This document shows, piece after piece, positions 1 through 8,866 of a stretch of DNA of 64,000 bases (position 1 is the first letter of the stretch; each line of letters starts with the position of its first letter). The stretch is from assembly GCF_001442625.1 (NCBI RefSeq), contig NZ_LMZQ01000007.1:62001-126000 (forward strand), in the 5' to 3' direction. The position numbers and the translations under genes are program-made. A model generated the notes under the pieces. It saw nothing but the letters and a program-made list of their open reading frames with translations. It ran no database searches and was not told the origin of the DNA. The stretch is from Pedobacter ginsenosidimutans (lineage in GTDB: Bacteria > Bacteroidota > Bacteroidia > Sphingobacteriales > Sphingobacteriaceae).

Positions 1-34
1 ATGCTAAAAAGGAAAATCATTTAAACCTTACATT

Positions 35-433
35 ATGAAACACCTAATCTTCTGTGGAATGCTGCTCTTATTATTGAGTTCTTGTAAAGAAAAATTAGAT
101 CCGGCGAGCTTTACCAATACCAAATGGGAGTTAACATCGCTGCCAGGTTTAACCTTACCCACAACAGCAAAAGCAACGCTAAACTTTGCCGACAGCCTTA
201 AAATCAGTGGAAAATCGTTTTGTAACAATTACGGCGGCCAGGGAGAAATTGCAGATAATAAAATAACCGTTAAAAATGTTTTTGGCACAAAAATGTTCTG
301 TCAGGAAACTGATGCAGCCGAACGTGCTTACTTACATGCCCTTAATCAGGTTAATGGTGCTAAAATAACTGACAATAAGCTACATCTGTTGAATGGTGAT
401 AAAACCTTGTTGGTTTTCAACAAAACAAACTAG
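35..433 (+). CDS. META-domain lipoprotein (HslJ-like)
   Basis: This 132-residue protein is probably an outer-membrane or periplasmic lipoprotein. The N-terminus is a hydrophobic signal ending in a lipobox (LLSSC, Cys17). The rest fits one META domain: an opening NTKWEL strand, a central FCNNYGG segment that resembles the conserved Cys-Asn/Gly motif of META/HslJ proteins, and a closing LLVFNKT strand. META proteins are linked to heat or antibiotic stress in some bacteria, but the biochemical role is unknown. The ATG at 35 is chosen because it gives a complete lipoprotein signal. A hairpin follows the stop. Function here is inferred from the domain only. Confidence 0.8.
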   Translation: MKHLIFCGMLLLLLSSCKEKLDPASFTNTKWELTSLPGLTLPTTAKATLNFADSLKISGKSFCNNYGGQGEIADNKITVKNVFGTKMFCQETDAAERAYLHALNQVNGAKITDNKLHLLNGDKTLLVFNKTN

Positions 434-449
434 AATCTTTACATGCATA

Positions 450-489
450 AAAAGGCTGAATAAAGTATTTTTACTATTTTCGGCCTTTT
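450..489 (+). terminator. Hairpin terminator after META lipoprotein gene
   Basis: AAAAGGC at 450-456 pairs with GCCTTTT at 483-489. The inner stem is imperfect (GAATAAAGTA against TACTATTTTC) and the loop is T-rich. It sits 17 bases after the stop codon at 433 and just before the next gene. Confidence 0.5.
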
Positions 490-507
490 GAGTTTAACGC
501 AGGAGTG

Positions 508-1431
508 ATGCCATCGATAACAGAAGATCTGAAGTTTTTTTTCTCAACCATAAGGAAAGCATTTAATTTATTTCAGCAGAATGATCCCTTACGCCTGGCT
601 GGCGCTACTGCTTTTTTCACCAATTTCGCCCTACCCCCAATATTAATTATCCTCATCAGGCTGTTTGGTATGTTTACCGATAGACGCCTATTGGCTACAC
701 ACCTTTTCGAACGCCTGGCCAGTATTCTCGACAATGAGAGTATTTTACAGATCAGAACAACCCTCAGGAATATCCGTGGTATCGATCAGGCCTGGTATGT
801 TACTTTCTTTAGTTTTATATTTTTCCTTTTTGTAGCTACCACCCTGTTCAATGTGATTAAAAACTCTTTAGAGCAGATTTGGAATATCGGCCAAAAAGAT
901 AAAAAAGGGATTGTTAACACCCTTAAATCGAGGGCTATATCCGTTACGATTATCTTATTTGCAGGCATATTATTTTTTATAGGCTTGCTGGCCGATAGTG
1001 TGCAGGCTTATATTGGTGCCTATCTAAAAAACGGTTCTCCTTCTTTCGGATTGGTCTTAACTTCGATCATCAACCAATTGGTTTTTGTGATCATCGTAAC
1101 CACCTGGTTTACCATACTTTTCAGGTATTTAACAAACGGACGCCCTACCTGGCGTGCCGCAATTTCTGGAGGCTTGTTAACCGGATGCCTTTTTACGGCA
1201 GGAAAGTATATTTTAAGGATTTTATTGCCTTTGAGTAACATCAGTAACATCTATGGATCAGCAGGTTCGATTATCGTCATTATGCTTTTCGTATTCTACT
1301 CTTCGTTGATATTTTATTTTGGCGCATCTTTTATTAAAGCGTTAAGCGTCGGTCGGGCCACACCCATTGTACCAAAAAACGGATCGTTTGCTTACGAACT
1401 TACCGAGGTTGAACCGGAAAAAGAGAATTAA
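508..1431 (+). CDS. YihY/BrkB family inner-membrane protein
   Basis: An integral membrane protein of about 307 residues of the YihY/virulence factor BrkB family (formerly mis-named RNase BN). About six hydrophobic segments are visible, near residues 35-58, 93-115, 142-165, 185-205, 220-240 and 250-275, with a charged C-terminal tail (EVEPEKEN). Length is typical of the family. A GTG at 505 directly precedes the ATG at 508; the ATG is preferred, although AGGAG at 500-504 lies very close to it. The molecular function of the family is not established. It appears to stand alone, between a terminator and a convergent regulator gene. Confidence 0.85.
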   Translation: MPSITEDLKFFFSTIRKAFNLFQQNDPLRLAGATAFFTNFALPPILIILIRLFGMFTDRRLLATHLFERLASILDNESILQIRTTLRNIRGIDQAWYVTFFSFIFFLFVATTLFNVIKNSLEQIWNIGQKDKKGIVNTLKSRAISVTIILFAGILFFIGLLADSVQAYIGAYLKNGSPSFGLVLTSIINQLVFVIIVTTWFTILFRYLTNGRPTWRAAISGGLLTGCLFTAGKYILRILLPLSNISNIYGSAGSIIVIMLFVFYSSLIFYFGASFIKALSVGRATPIVPKNGSFAYELTEVEPEKEN

Positions 1432-1463
1432 TTAAGCTTGGAACGAGCGTTTATCAAAATTAC

Positions 1464-1898
1464 TTATTTGTTCAGGTTGAAAATTAACTTATCAAGAAGG
1501 CTTTTTAACTGGTTAATTTCTTCAAGGCTCACACCGAGATTATCGCTCAGCTGAGCACGCAATACAGGGGCCTTTTCTTTTAAAGCACTGCCTTTTTCTG
1601 TCAGGGATATTACAATACTCCTTTCATCTTTTAAAGACCTAACCCGTTCAACCAGTCCGGTTTCCTGCATCCGCTTAAGCAACGGGGTCAAAGTATTTGA
1701 TTGTAACATCAGTTTTTGTGAAAGCACCGTTAAACTAACCGAATCAGTTTCCCAAAGCACCATTAGCACAAGATACTGCGGATAAGTAATTCCCAAACTA
1801 TCGAGTACTGGCTGATAGCATTTAGTTACCAACCTGGAAGCAGCATAAAGCGGGAAGCACAATTGATTTTCGAGTTTAATAGCATCATTTATTTCCAT
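1464..1898 (-). CDS. ohrR: MarR/OhrR-type organic peroxide sensor
   Basis: A 144-residue winged-helix repressor of the MarR family, OhrR subgroup. The N-terminal segment LENQLCFPLYAASR carries a Cys in the position of the OhrR peroxide-sensing cysteine, followed by the family motif TYPQYLVLMVLWE and a helix-turn-helix around residues 50-90. In OhrR proteins this Cys is oxidised by organic hydroperoxides and the repressor leaves DNA. The upstream neighbour on the same strand is ohr, its classic target, with a perfect palindrome in the ohr promoter. The ATG at 1898 (MEINDAIK) is preferred over a start at 1925, which adds nine unusual residues. Confidence 0.85.
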   Translation of the reverse strand: MEINDAIKLENQLCFPLYAASRLVTKCYQPVLDSLGITYPQYLVLMVLWETDSVSLTVLSQKLMLQSNTLTPLLKRMQETGLVERVRSLKDERSIVISLTEKGSALKEKAPVLRAQLSDNLGVSLEEINQLKSLLDKLIFNLNK

Positions 1899-1982
1899 CA
1901 CAACTTTCTTTACTAATAATAACAAAATATTCAGCTAAGTAAATAATTTTTAACTGAAATTTTCTATCACGAGCCTAATCAT

Positions 1983-2019
1983 TGAAATCGTTATTGCAGG
2001 ATGCCCAATAACGATTTCA
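1983..2019 (-). terminator. 14-bp hairpin between ohr and ohrR
   Basis: TGAAATCGTTATTG (1983-1996) is perfectly inverted at 2006-2019 around a nine-base loop. It lies 12 bases after the ohr stop. No T-run follows on the minus strand, so it may be a weak terminator, a processing site or a differential-expression hairpin between ohr and ohrR. It shares only ATCGTT with the palindrome in front of ohr. Confidence 0.5.
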
Positions 2020-2030
2020 TTTTGATTCTA

Positions 2031-2450
2031 TTAAATTACTTCCAGCTTAACATCGATGTTTCCGCGGGTGGCGTTAGAGTATGGACAAATTGTATGGGCT
2101 TTTTCTACCAGTTGCTGAGCTTGCGCCGCCTCAACTCCTGGTATATGTACCTGTAGCGATACACCAAGTACAAAACCTCCCTGCCCATTCGAATGAAGAG
2201 CAACATTTGCTTTAACTGTAGAAGGTTCTTCAGGTTTAACTTTTGCCTGGCCCATAACTAAATTAAGTGCACTATCAAAGCAAGCTGCATAGCCTGCAGC
2301 AAAAAGTTGTTCGGGGTTGGTATAACCTTGTTCGCTTCCACCCAATTCTTTTGGCATTCTAACTTCTAATTCCAATGCACCATTTTCACTTGTTATTTTT
2401 CCATTACGGCCACCAGTTACGGTAGCACTAGTTTCATACAACGTTTTCAT
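2031..2450 (-). CDS. ohr: Organic hydroperoxide resistance protein, Ohr family
   Basis: A 139-residue thiol peroxidase of the OsmC/Ohr superfamily that reduces organic hydroperoxides. Both redox cysteines are present, in AACFDSAL (about residue 60) and HTICPYSNATRGN (about residue 125), and the length is that of Ohr rather than OsmC. The ATG at 2450 (MKTLYET) is chosen because the 26 residues upstream are translated from the promoter and operator. It is followed on the same strand by the MarR/OhrR gene. Regulation by that protein is inferred from the palindrome at 2471-2497. Confidence 0.92.
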   Translation of the reverse strand: MKTLYETSATVTGGRNGKITSENGALELEVRMPKELGGSEQGYTNPEQLFAAGYAACFDSALNLVMGQAKVKPEEPSTVKANVALHSNGQGGFVLGVSLQVHIPGVEAAQAQQLVEKAHTICPYSNATRGNIDVKLEVI

Positions 2451-2470
2451 ATTATATTTATTTTTTTTAA

Positions 2471-2497
2471 ATCGCAAACGATTATATCGTTTGCGAT
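2471..2497 (-). promoter_or_regulatory. Perfect 12-bp palindromic operator in the ohr promoter
   Basis: ATCGCAAACGAT (2471-2482) and ATCGTTTGCGAT (2486-2497) are exact inverted copies around TAT. The palindrome starts 20 bases upstream of the ohr ATG and covers the expected transcription start, directly downstream of the -7 box. This is the position expected for OhrR repression; binding is inferred. Confidence 0.75.
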
Positions 2498-2498
2498 A

Positions 2499-2529
2499 CA
2501 AATATAAATATCTATTTATTAAAAACAAA
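2499..2529 (-). promoter_or_regulatory. Bacteroidota promoter of ohr
   Basis: On the minus strand TTTG (2526-2529), a 19-base spacer and TATATTTG (2499-2506) match the Bacteroidota consensus TTTG-N19-TAnnTTTG exactly. The operator follows immediately. Confidence 0.75.
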
Positions 2530-2571
2530 CTTTATTGCTAAAACTTATTTCTTTAAAATATTGGGCACAAA

Positions 2572-2603
2572 AAAAGGTGTCCACTAGTTAATGAACACCT
2601 TTT
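2572..2603 (-). terminator. Terminator of the outer-membrane barrel gene
   Basis: AAAAGGTGT (2572-2580) pairs with ACACCTTTT (2595-2603); on the minus strand the stem is followed by a run of T. It lies 20 bases after the stop at 2623. Confidence 0.7.
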
Positions 2604-2622
2604 AAATTTTTAATAAGTAGGC

Positions 2623-3213
2623 TTACAAAATCCGGTAACCTAAGCCAACTGTAAATAAGTTTAACTTAGTACCAGGATAACCTGCTTTATTGATTTTTGA
2701 TAAGCCAAGTTCGTAACGCGCATCAAAGCTTAATTTTTTAAGGTCTAAACCTGCTCCAAACTGCCATGCCAAAGCCTGATTTTTAAAGTCGGCCCTGAAA
2801 ACGCTCCCTGCAGCCTGACCAAAACTTTGATTTTCATCTAATATCAACGAAAACATTGGTCCGGTGTTTAAACGGAGTCCAATACCAGCGGCACCAAACT
2901 TAGTACCAACCAATAATGGCACATCTAAACTTGTAAAACGTACTTTATTTACCTCTCCCGTTGACTCACTTACCAAATCTGCTTTCTTTCCCGACACATA
3001 AAGTTCAGGTTGGAAGTAAACGCCAGCCGCACCTACCCTGGCCCAAAGACCACCGTAAAAACCAGCGCGGTTGTTACTGTTAAAAGTGTTTTCACTATCA
3101 AATTTCGAAAAATTTGCACCAGCTTTAATGCCCAGCTGGAAAGATGGCAGTACCTGTGCGCTGGCGAATAAGCCAACAAGCAAAAAGGCAACGGTTAAAG
3201 ATAAAAATTTCAT
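2623..3213 (-). CDS. Outer-membrane beta-barrel protein
   Basis: A 196-residue protein with a clean signal peptide (MKFLSLTVAFLLVGLFASAQ) and alternating amphipathic strands typical of the PorT-like/OMP_b-brl family of Bacteroidota. Repeated patterns such as GIKAGANFSKF, GFYGGLWARVG and a final aromatic/hydrophobic strand (FTVGLGYRIL) support an eight-stranded-type barrel in the outer membrane. Twelve bases separate it from the upstream small coiled-coil gene, so the two are probably co-transcribed. No specific substrate can be assigned. Confidence 0.8.
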   Translation of the reverse strand: MKFLSLTVAFLLVGLFASAQVLPSFQLGIKAGANFSKFDSENTFNSNNRAGFYGGLWARVGAAGVYFQPELYVSGKKADLVSESTGEVNKVRFTSLDVPLLVGTKFGAAGIGLRLNTGPMFSLILDENQSFGQAAGSVFRADFKNQALAWQFGAGLDLKKLSFDARYELGLSKINKAGYPGTKLNLFTVGLGYRIL

Positions 3214-3225
3214 ATGCGATTAATT

Positions 3226-3522
3226 TTAGCTGGTGGCATTGTTAATGGCTTCCTGTTCTTTTAAAGCATCAACATTGTTTTTATCACCAAAGTTTTGTGT
3301 TTTACCTGCAAAGTAATCTAAAATTCCCGAAATAGTATCTAAGTTATCAGCTAAATTTTGATGAATATCCGGTAAATCTTTTTCCAGGCGGTTATCGCCC
3401 AATTCGATGTTATCTACTTCAATTTTACCAATTTTTTGAATAAGTGCCTGCTGAGAGTTTTGCAAATCTTCCAATTCACGCACGATCTTTTCCATTAATT
3501 CAAACTTCTTTAAAGTATTCAT
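3226..3522 (-). CDS. Small coiled-coil protein of unknown function
   Basis: A 98-residue soluble protein that I cannot place in a named family. The first 45 residues are heptad-like (LMEKIVRELEDLQNSQQALIQKI) and suggest a coiled coil; the rest is acidic and polar, ending in NNATS. No signal peptide or membrane segment is visible. An alternative start is the Met at residue 10. It is the first gene of a probable two-gene unit with the beta-barrel protein, 12 bases apart, which is the only functional hint. Confidence 0.65.
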   Translation of the reverse strand: MNTLKKFELMEKIVRELEDLQNSQQALIQKIGKIEVDNIELGDNRLEKDLPDIHQNLADNLDTISGILDYFAGKTQNFGDKNNVDALKEQEAINNATS

Positions 3523-3655
3523 AGGTTCTTATTTTTAGTTAAACTATTCCTTATAAACCCCTTAGTGCTGGTTTTGTTTTATTTAGCCAATCTTTTAACA
3601 AAACAGATTTGGAAATACCGAAAACAACTAATAAATTAGTTTAAAATTATTAGTT

Positions 3656-4810
3656 ATGAAAAATCTCCTTCCAATATTGGCCTTATTGGTTTTAAGTTTA
3701 GCCAGTTACGCACAAAATGTAAATACAGTAGATAAGGAGAAACTTTTCGATTTTTATCAGACCCAGCGTTACGGCGATGCCGCTCAATACCTCAAAAGTA
3801 TTTACGGCGAAGAAGTGAATGATTTCAAAACCCTCAGCCAGATTGGTTATTGTTTTTTAATGGCTGGTAATAATGTAGAAGCCGAAAAATTTTACACCAA
3901 GGCCTATTCATTACAACCGCAAAACCTGCCTATTCTTTTCAGCCTCGGCAGTATTAATACAAAAAGGGGTAATACCGAAAAGGCTAAATTGTATTACAGT
4001 GAAATTGTAAAAATAGACAGCAATAATTTTAATGTGTATAAACTGTTAGCCAATTTGTACAGTTCTCCAAAAGATGATTCGCTTAAACTCATTTACCTCT
4101 CAAAGGCTAATCTGATCAATCCGATAGAGGGTGATGTTGCTGCCGATCTGGCTGAGGTACATGCTGCTTATCAGCGATATGAAAAAGCTTATGATGTGCT
4201 TAATATTGCCATTAAGGGAGATAGTGATAACCTCGTGCTGCAAAGAGCGAAACTTCCCATTGCCAATCAGCTTAAAAAATACAGCGAAGTGATTGCATCA
4301 GGAGAGAAATTATTGAAAGATGCTGCAGATGCAGGGGTAATAAAAGACGTTGCAAAAGCTTATTATTATACCAAAAAGTATCAAAAAGCAATCGACCTTT
4401 TTAAACAATTAGAGGTCGCAGCAATGGAAAATGAGGCTACCTTATATTATACATCACTTAGTTACCGGGCTTTAAAAAATTATCCGCAGGCGGCTATTTA
4501 TACCAGGAAAACCATCGATGAGGCCATTTCGCCCAATACTTCCAGTTATTATTCTTTGTTGGGACTGGTTTATGAAGAAAATAATCAACTGGCTTTGGCA
4601 AGCGCAGCCTACAAAAAAGGTTTACAATTTAAAGCAACAGCAACTTTATATTATCGTTTGGCCGTATTTTATGATACGCGTTTAAAACAGGAAAAAAATG
4701 CACTTAAATATTATAACCTTTATTTAAAAAGCAAGCCCAGCTTAACCGATGATAAAGAAGAAATTAAATTTTCAAAGGATAGGATTGCACAGCTAAATCT
4801 TACTGATTAA
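3656..4810 (+). CDS. Secreted TPR-repeat protein
   Basis: A 384-residue protein with a signal peptide (MKNLLPILALLVLSLASYAQ) and tetratricopeptide repeats over most of its length. Repeat cores such as GYCFLMAGNNVEAEKFYTKAYSLQP, LGSINTKRGNTEKAKLYYSEI and LGLVYEENNQLALASAAYKKG show the W/L-G-Y-A-P pattern. TPRs bind protein partners, so a periplasmic scaffold role is likely; no enzyme domain is present. The gene is convergent with the following DUF4268 gene and their 3' ends overlap by four bases. Confidence 0.8.
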   Translation: MKNLLPILALLVLSLASYAQNVNTVDKEKLFDFYQTQRYGDAAQYLKSIYGEEVNDFKTLSQIGYCFLMAGNNVEAEKFYTKAYSLQPQNLPILFSLGSINTKRGNTEKAKLYYSEIVKIDSNNFNVYKLLANLYSSPKDDSLKLIYLSKANLINPIEGDVAADLAEVHAAYQRYEKAYDVLNIAIKGDSDNLVLQRAKLPIANQLKKYSEVIASGEKLLKDAADAGVIKDVAKAYYYTKKYQKAIDLFKQLEVAAMENEATLYYTSLSYRALKNYPQAAIYTRKTIDEAISPNTSSYYSLLGLVYEENNQLALASAAYKKGLQFKATATLYYRLAVFYDTRLKQEKNALKYYNLYLKSKPSLTDDKEEIKFSKDRIAQLNLTD

Positions 4811-5268
4811 ACCAGATCTTCGAAAACAGGTTTTACATTATCCCAAAATTCATCTAAGGCAATTATTCTGGGTTTAAAAAAGGAGATTAATGTAGGCCAG
4901 TGTTGTTGATTAAAAATGCTCACTCCGGAAATGCTGATCGAAATCTGTGATACCGTTTTACCGAAATCATCGGTTGTATCTTTAATCCACTCCCATTCTT
5001 CGTTTACGGTATTGGTAAATAAGAGTTTAAATTCTTCAAACTGTTCGAAAATAAGGTGTCTGATATCAGTATCAGGATGTGATAACTGAATGCTGATAAA
5101 GGCTTTTTTACCATCAACATCCATTTTAAAGAAGATATTCTTCACACCCGTTTTGTAGTTCGTCCAGTTTACGGTAGAACCACTCACCGAAGGGACGGGT
5201 TTTATGTATTGCCCGAAACTGATCCAAAACTGTTGGCGCAAGCGTGCTGCTTCTTCTTTACTGTACAT
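4807..5268 (-). CDS. DUF4268-type protein
   Basis: A 153-residue cytoplasmic protein matching in length and pattern the DUF4268 family. Typical features are RQQFWISFGQYIKP near the start, the strand VDGKKAFISIQLSHPD, FEQFEEFKLLF and a C-terminal helix ALDEFWDNVKPVFEDL. DUF4268 domains sometimes occur in restriction-linked proteins, but this stand-alone form is common in Bacteroidota and has no known function. Its 3' end overlaps the convergent TPR gene by four bases. Confidence 0.75.
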   Translation of the reverse strand: MYSKEEAARLRQQFWISFGQYIKPVPSVSGSTVNWTNYKTGVKNIFFKMDVDGKKAFISIQLSHPDTDIRHLIFEQFEEFKLLFTNTVNEEWEWIKDTTDDFGKTVSQISISISGVSIFNQQHWPTLISFFKPRIIALDEFWDNVKPVFEDLV

Positions 5269-5321
5269 TTAATATTTAAAATCGATAAGAGCTATATCAT
5301 AAAGTTAATTTCAATTCGAAT

Positions 5322-5389
5322 TGTCACGTTGAGCCTGTCGAAACGCCTACCATACATTATGCTGGTCCTTCGACAGGCTCAGGATGACA
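5322..5389. repeat. Intergenic palindromic repeat, family A
   Basis: TGTCACGTTGAGCCTGTCG (5322-5340) is nearly inverted at 5371-5389 (CGACAGGCTCAGGATGACA) around a 30-base centre. A second copy with the same termini lies at 57488-57547. The pattern resembles the abundant REP-like palindromes of Bacteroidota genomes. It sits between the GH78 stop and the DUF4268 start and may fold in RNA. Confidence 0.75.
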
Positions 5390-5440
5390 AATCTATAATA
5401 TTGATATAATCTCTTTTAACGAAGCTGCAATTATAAGCGA

Positions 5441-8089
5441 TTAATATTTATATTCAAAATGATAGCTACCTGATCCTATTTCTTCCTTTTTATCGTTTTT
5501 TGGCAATATCACTGTAGCGGTTGCATTGGCCGGAACGGTTACATCAAGTTTGAAAACACCATCTGCAATTGTCCATGATGACTTAACAGTACCATACACC
5601 GTTTCCAGTTCTGCGGATGCGCTGGTTAATTTTCCTCCTGGCCTTGGTGCAATTAAAATGGTTTTGTAGCCTGGCTGTGCTGATACCGGATTAATGCCGG
5701 CAATATTTTTATACATCCAATCGCCGATAGCTCCATAGGCATAATGGTTAAAAGAATTCATATCCGCCGTTTGGAAAGAACCATCCTGTTTAATACCGTC
5801 CCAACGCTCCCAAATGGTGGTTGCCCCCATTTTAACCGGATATAACCACGAAGGGTAACTTTCCTGCAGTAATAGATTGTAAGCTACATCTTCGTGTCCA
5901 AAGCGACTTAATACATGGCAAAGGTATGGTGTACCCAAAAAACCTGTCGTCAGGTGGTTTCCGTAATCTTTTACATTATCTACCAGTCTTTGTGCAGCCT
6001 GTGCACGTAAGTTTTCAGGCAACATATCAAACTGTAAGGCCAGTACATACGCAGTTTGGGTGTTAGAGATCAGCTTTCCATTCGGCGTCATATTTTCTTT
6101 AATATATGCTGCTTTAATCTGCTCCAATAGTGCAGTGTATTTGGTTGCATCATCTGTTTTGCCCAATACCTTTGCAGCATTTATAAGCAACTGTGTAGAA
6201 TGCGCATAAAATGTTTGAGCAATCATGTACTTATCAGTCACCGCGGCACGGCCATCATTATCATCATTAGGACGGTAAAACAACCAATCGCCAAAGTGGA
6301 AACCCGTGTTCCAAAGATTGTTCTTTGCCACTGAAGAAATATAATCGACCCACTTTTTCATACTGCCATACTGGGCTTCCAATATACCTTTATCTCCATA
6401 GGATACATACATATCCCAGGGGATAATAGTGGCAACATCGGCCCAACCGGCAGAACCTGCGTCATTTTGGTTGAGCACATTCGGAACAACAAAAGGAACA
6501 CTCCCGTTAGGAAGCTGATCTGCTGAAACATCTTTTAGCCATTTGGTAAAAAAGCCCGATACATCCATGTTATATGCAGCTGTTGTAGCAAATGCCTGTG
6601 CATCGCCTGTCCAGCCCAAACGTTCGTCTCTTTGCGGACAATCTGTTGGCACATCAACAAAATTCCCTTTCTGTCCCCATGAAATGTTATGCTGCAATTG
6701 ATTTAGCAAAGGATTTGAAGTCGTGAATTTTCCGCTGGTTTTCATATCCGAATAAACAGCTACGGCGGTAAGGTTTTCCAGTTTCAGTTCGCCGGGGTAT
6801 CCATCTATTTTGACGTACCTAAACCCCTGAAAAGAAAAATGAGGTTCAAATACCTGTTCGGTTCCGCCTTTTAAAATATAATTATTCTGTTGCTTGGCCG
6901 ACCGGAGGTTAGTGGTATAAAAATTTCCTTCCTTGGTTAATACCTCAGCATGGCTAATGGTAATTTTGGTGCCTGCTGCACCTTTGGCTTTTAATATTAC
7001 CCAGCCCACTAAATTCTGCCCAAAATCAACCACAGTTTCACCTTTTGGGGTTTTAAATATTTTTAAGGCTTTAAACGTTTCATGTTTGCTTACCTGCGGT
7101 CCGCTCATCCCAACCAGTCTTTCAGGGCTATTGGCGAGCTCCTGCACAGGTTTCCAGGAAGTGTTTTCTTTAAAGCCAATATTGTTCCAGCCTTGGGGTT
7201 CTAAACGGGCATCGTAGGTTTCTCCGTCATAAATATTGGAGGCTAGTATTGGTCCATAACCTGTTTTCCAGCTGTTATCGCTTATAATGGTTTCTGTGGT
7301 TCCATCAGTATATTCCACTTCCAGTTGCAGCAGTAAAGCCCTGGTATCGCCATAAAATTGTTTTTGATTACTAAATCCGATGCGTCCCTTGTACCAGCCA
7401 TCGCCTAGCGCAACACCAATTACGTTGGCCCCTTTCTTTAGCGACTGTTTAACATCGTAAACCTGATATTGAATATGATCTTTATAACTTGTCCACCCTG
7501 GTGCAAAATAAGCATCACTAACGCGCCCGCCATTAATATTGGCCTCATACAAACCCTTAGCAGTAATGTAAGCCATGGCAGATTTTACTTCTTTTTTCAG
7601 GTTAAATTCTTTTCTAAATAATGGACTAGCTAGGGAAGTATCTTTTCCTGCTACCGAAATCCATTTTGCACTCCAGTCCTCCGCTTTTAAACCTGTTTGA
7701 AAAAACTGAACCGGCGACCATGCAGATGCATTTCCGTGGTTGTCTTTTACCCTAACCTGCCAGTAGTATTTAGTTTTTGAGGATAAACCAGGGCCATCAT
7801 ATGAAACAAGTACCGATTGATCGCTGTTTACACTTGCCTTCCATAAAACTTTATCAATATTTACTGTTGTACCGAGTCTGATTTCGTAACTGCCCTGTTT
7901 GGTGTTTTTTAAATCCGAAATGATTTTCCAGCTAAATCTGGGTTTTGGATTATCAATACTAAAAGGATTTACTAAATGCTCAACGGTTAAATCTTTTACC
8001 GAAATTTTCTGCGCCAAAACATTCGTTGAAAATAAAAGCAATAAGGCAAGGGTAGTTATTGTGCCTGAGGTACGGAAATTCTTGTTCAT
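5441..8089 (-). CDS. Alpha-L-rhamnosidase, GH78
   Basis: An 882-residue secreted enzyme (signal peptide ending TNVLAQ near residue 27) that should release terminal L-rhamnose from plant or microbial glycans. The order fits GH78: an Fn3-like domain (about 35-130), the N-terminal rhamnosidase domain (160-330), a concanavalin-like domain (340-445), the (alpha/alpha)6 catalytic domain (450-785) and a C-terminal beta-sandwich. The motif DCPQRDERLGWTGDAQ near residue 490 contains the conserved catalytic Glu and Asp residues. No SusC/SusD pair is adjacent, so this is not a complete utilisation locus. Periplasmic or surface location is inferred. Confidence 0.92.
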   Translation of the reverse strand: MNKNFRTSGTITTLALLLLFSTNVLAQKISVKDLTVEHLVNPFSIDNPKPRFSWKIISDLKNTKQGSYEIRLGTTVNIDKVLWKASVNSDQSVLVSYDGPGLSSKTKYYWQVRVKDNHGNASAWSPVQFFQTGLKAEDWSAKWISVAGKDTSLASPLFRKEFNLKKEVKSAMAYITAKGLYEANINGGRVSDAYFAPGWTSYKDHIQYQVYDVKQSLKKGANVIGVALGDGWYKGRIGFSNQKQFYGDTRALLLQLEVEYTDGTTETIISDNSWKTGYGPILASNIYDGETYDARLEPQGWNNIGFKENTSWKPVQELANSPERLVGMSGPQVSKHETFKALKIFKTPKGETVVDFGQNLVGWVILKAKGAAGTKITISHAEVLTKEGNFYTTNLRSAKQQNNYILKGGTEQVFEPHFSFQGFRYVKIDGYPGELKLENLTAVAVYSDMKTSGKFTTSNPLLNQLQHNISWGQKGNFVDVPTDCPQRDERLGWTGDAQAFATTAAYNMDVSGFFTKWLKDVSADQLPNGSVPFVVPNVLNQNDAGSAGWADVATIIPWDMYVSYGDKGILEAQYGSMKKWVDYISSVAKNNLWNTGFHFGDWLFYRPNDDNDGRAAVTDKYMIAQTFYAHSTQLLINAAKVLGKTDDATKYTALLEQIKAAYIKENMTPNGKLISNTQTAYVLALQFDMLPENLRAQAAQRLVDNVKDYGNHLTTGFLGTPYLCHVLSRFGHEDVAYNLLLQESYPSWLYPVKMGATTIWERWDGIKQDGSFQTADMNSFNHYAYGAIGDWMYKNIAGINPVSAQPGYKTILIAPRPGGKLTSASAELETVYGTVKSSWTIADGVFKLDVTVPANATATVILPKNDKKEEIGSGSYHFEYKY

Positions 8090-8257
8090 ATTGGTTAGCG
8101 TTAATTTTTTAGTCTTAACTACACGATAATCAGAAATATTATTTAACCAACCATCCTGTACTGTTATGAAAAATTAAGCGTTAACACAACGACAATAATT
8201 TAATAAAGCACCGCTTATCAAACACTAAAAACAACAAGCGAACAGCAAAAATACGGA

Positions 8258-8842
8258 TTATCGATTCATTAACCGGGCAACATATTTGCCAATAATATCG
8301 AATTCTAAATTTACTGTATCGCCAACTTCAACTTCCTGTAAATTGGTATGTTCGAAAGTATAAGGGATGATAAATACCGAAAACTCGCCTGGCTCAGAAT
8401 TTACAACAGTTAAGCTAATACCGTTTACACAGGCAGAACCTTTTTCTACGGTTACATTTCCGGCCGAAGCATCGTATTTAAAGCGGTACTCCCAGCTACC
8501 GTCCAGTGCTTCACGTTTCACGCAAACAGCAGTCTGGTCTACATGGCCCTGCACAATATGACCATCTAAACGGGCATTCATCTGCATGCAGCGCTCAAGG
8601 TTAACTTTACTGCCTACTTTTAAACCATCGAGATTGGTTTTGTTTAGCGTTTCATCTATAGCGGTAACGGTATGTGTTCCATCATTTAAAGCTACAACTG
8701 TCAGGCACACCCCATTATGGGCTACACTCTGGTCGATTTTCAGCTCATGGCTAATTGCAGAAGAGATGGTAAAGTGGATATTGGTATGGTCGTTTTTAAT
8801 GGCAGTAACTTCGCCAAGTGTTTCTATAATTCCTGTGAACAT
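8258..8842 (-). CDS. ribE: Riboflavin synthase alpha chain
   Basis: A 194-residue enzyme that dismutates two molecules of 6,7-dimethyl-8-ribityllumazine to riboflavin. It has the two internally similar barrel domains of the family: MFTGIIETLGEV opens domain 1 and MNARLDGHIVQGHVD marks domain 2. Length is normal. It stands apart from other riboflavin genes, and I see no FMN riboswitch upstream; instead a long palindromic repeat lies there. Confidence 0.95.
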   Translation of the reverse strand: MFTGIIETLGEVTAIKNDHTNIHFTISSAISHELKIDQSVAHNGVCLTVVALNDGTHTVTAIDETLNKTNLDGLKVGSKVNLERCMQMNARLDGHIVQGHVDQTAVCVKREALDGSWEYRFKYDASAGNVTVEKGSACVNGISLTVVNSEPGEFSVFIIPYTFEHTNLQEVEVGDTVNLEFDIIGKYVARLMNR

Positions 8843-8866
8843 TTTTTTATTTATTTACAATAAGGT

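Noticed and set aside
1..34. A short frame ending at base 24
   Set aside because: Seven codons cannot be assigned to an upstream gene from this window.
5209..5409. A 66-codon plus-strand frame
   Set aside because: It overlaps the start of the DUF4268 gene and reads through the family A repeat.
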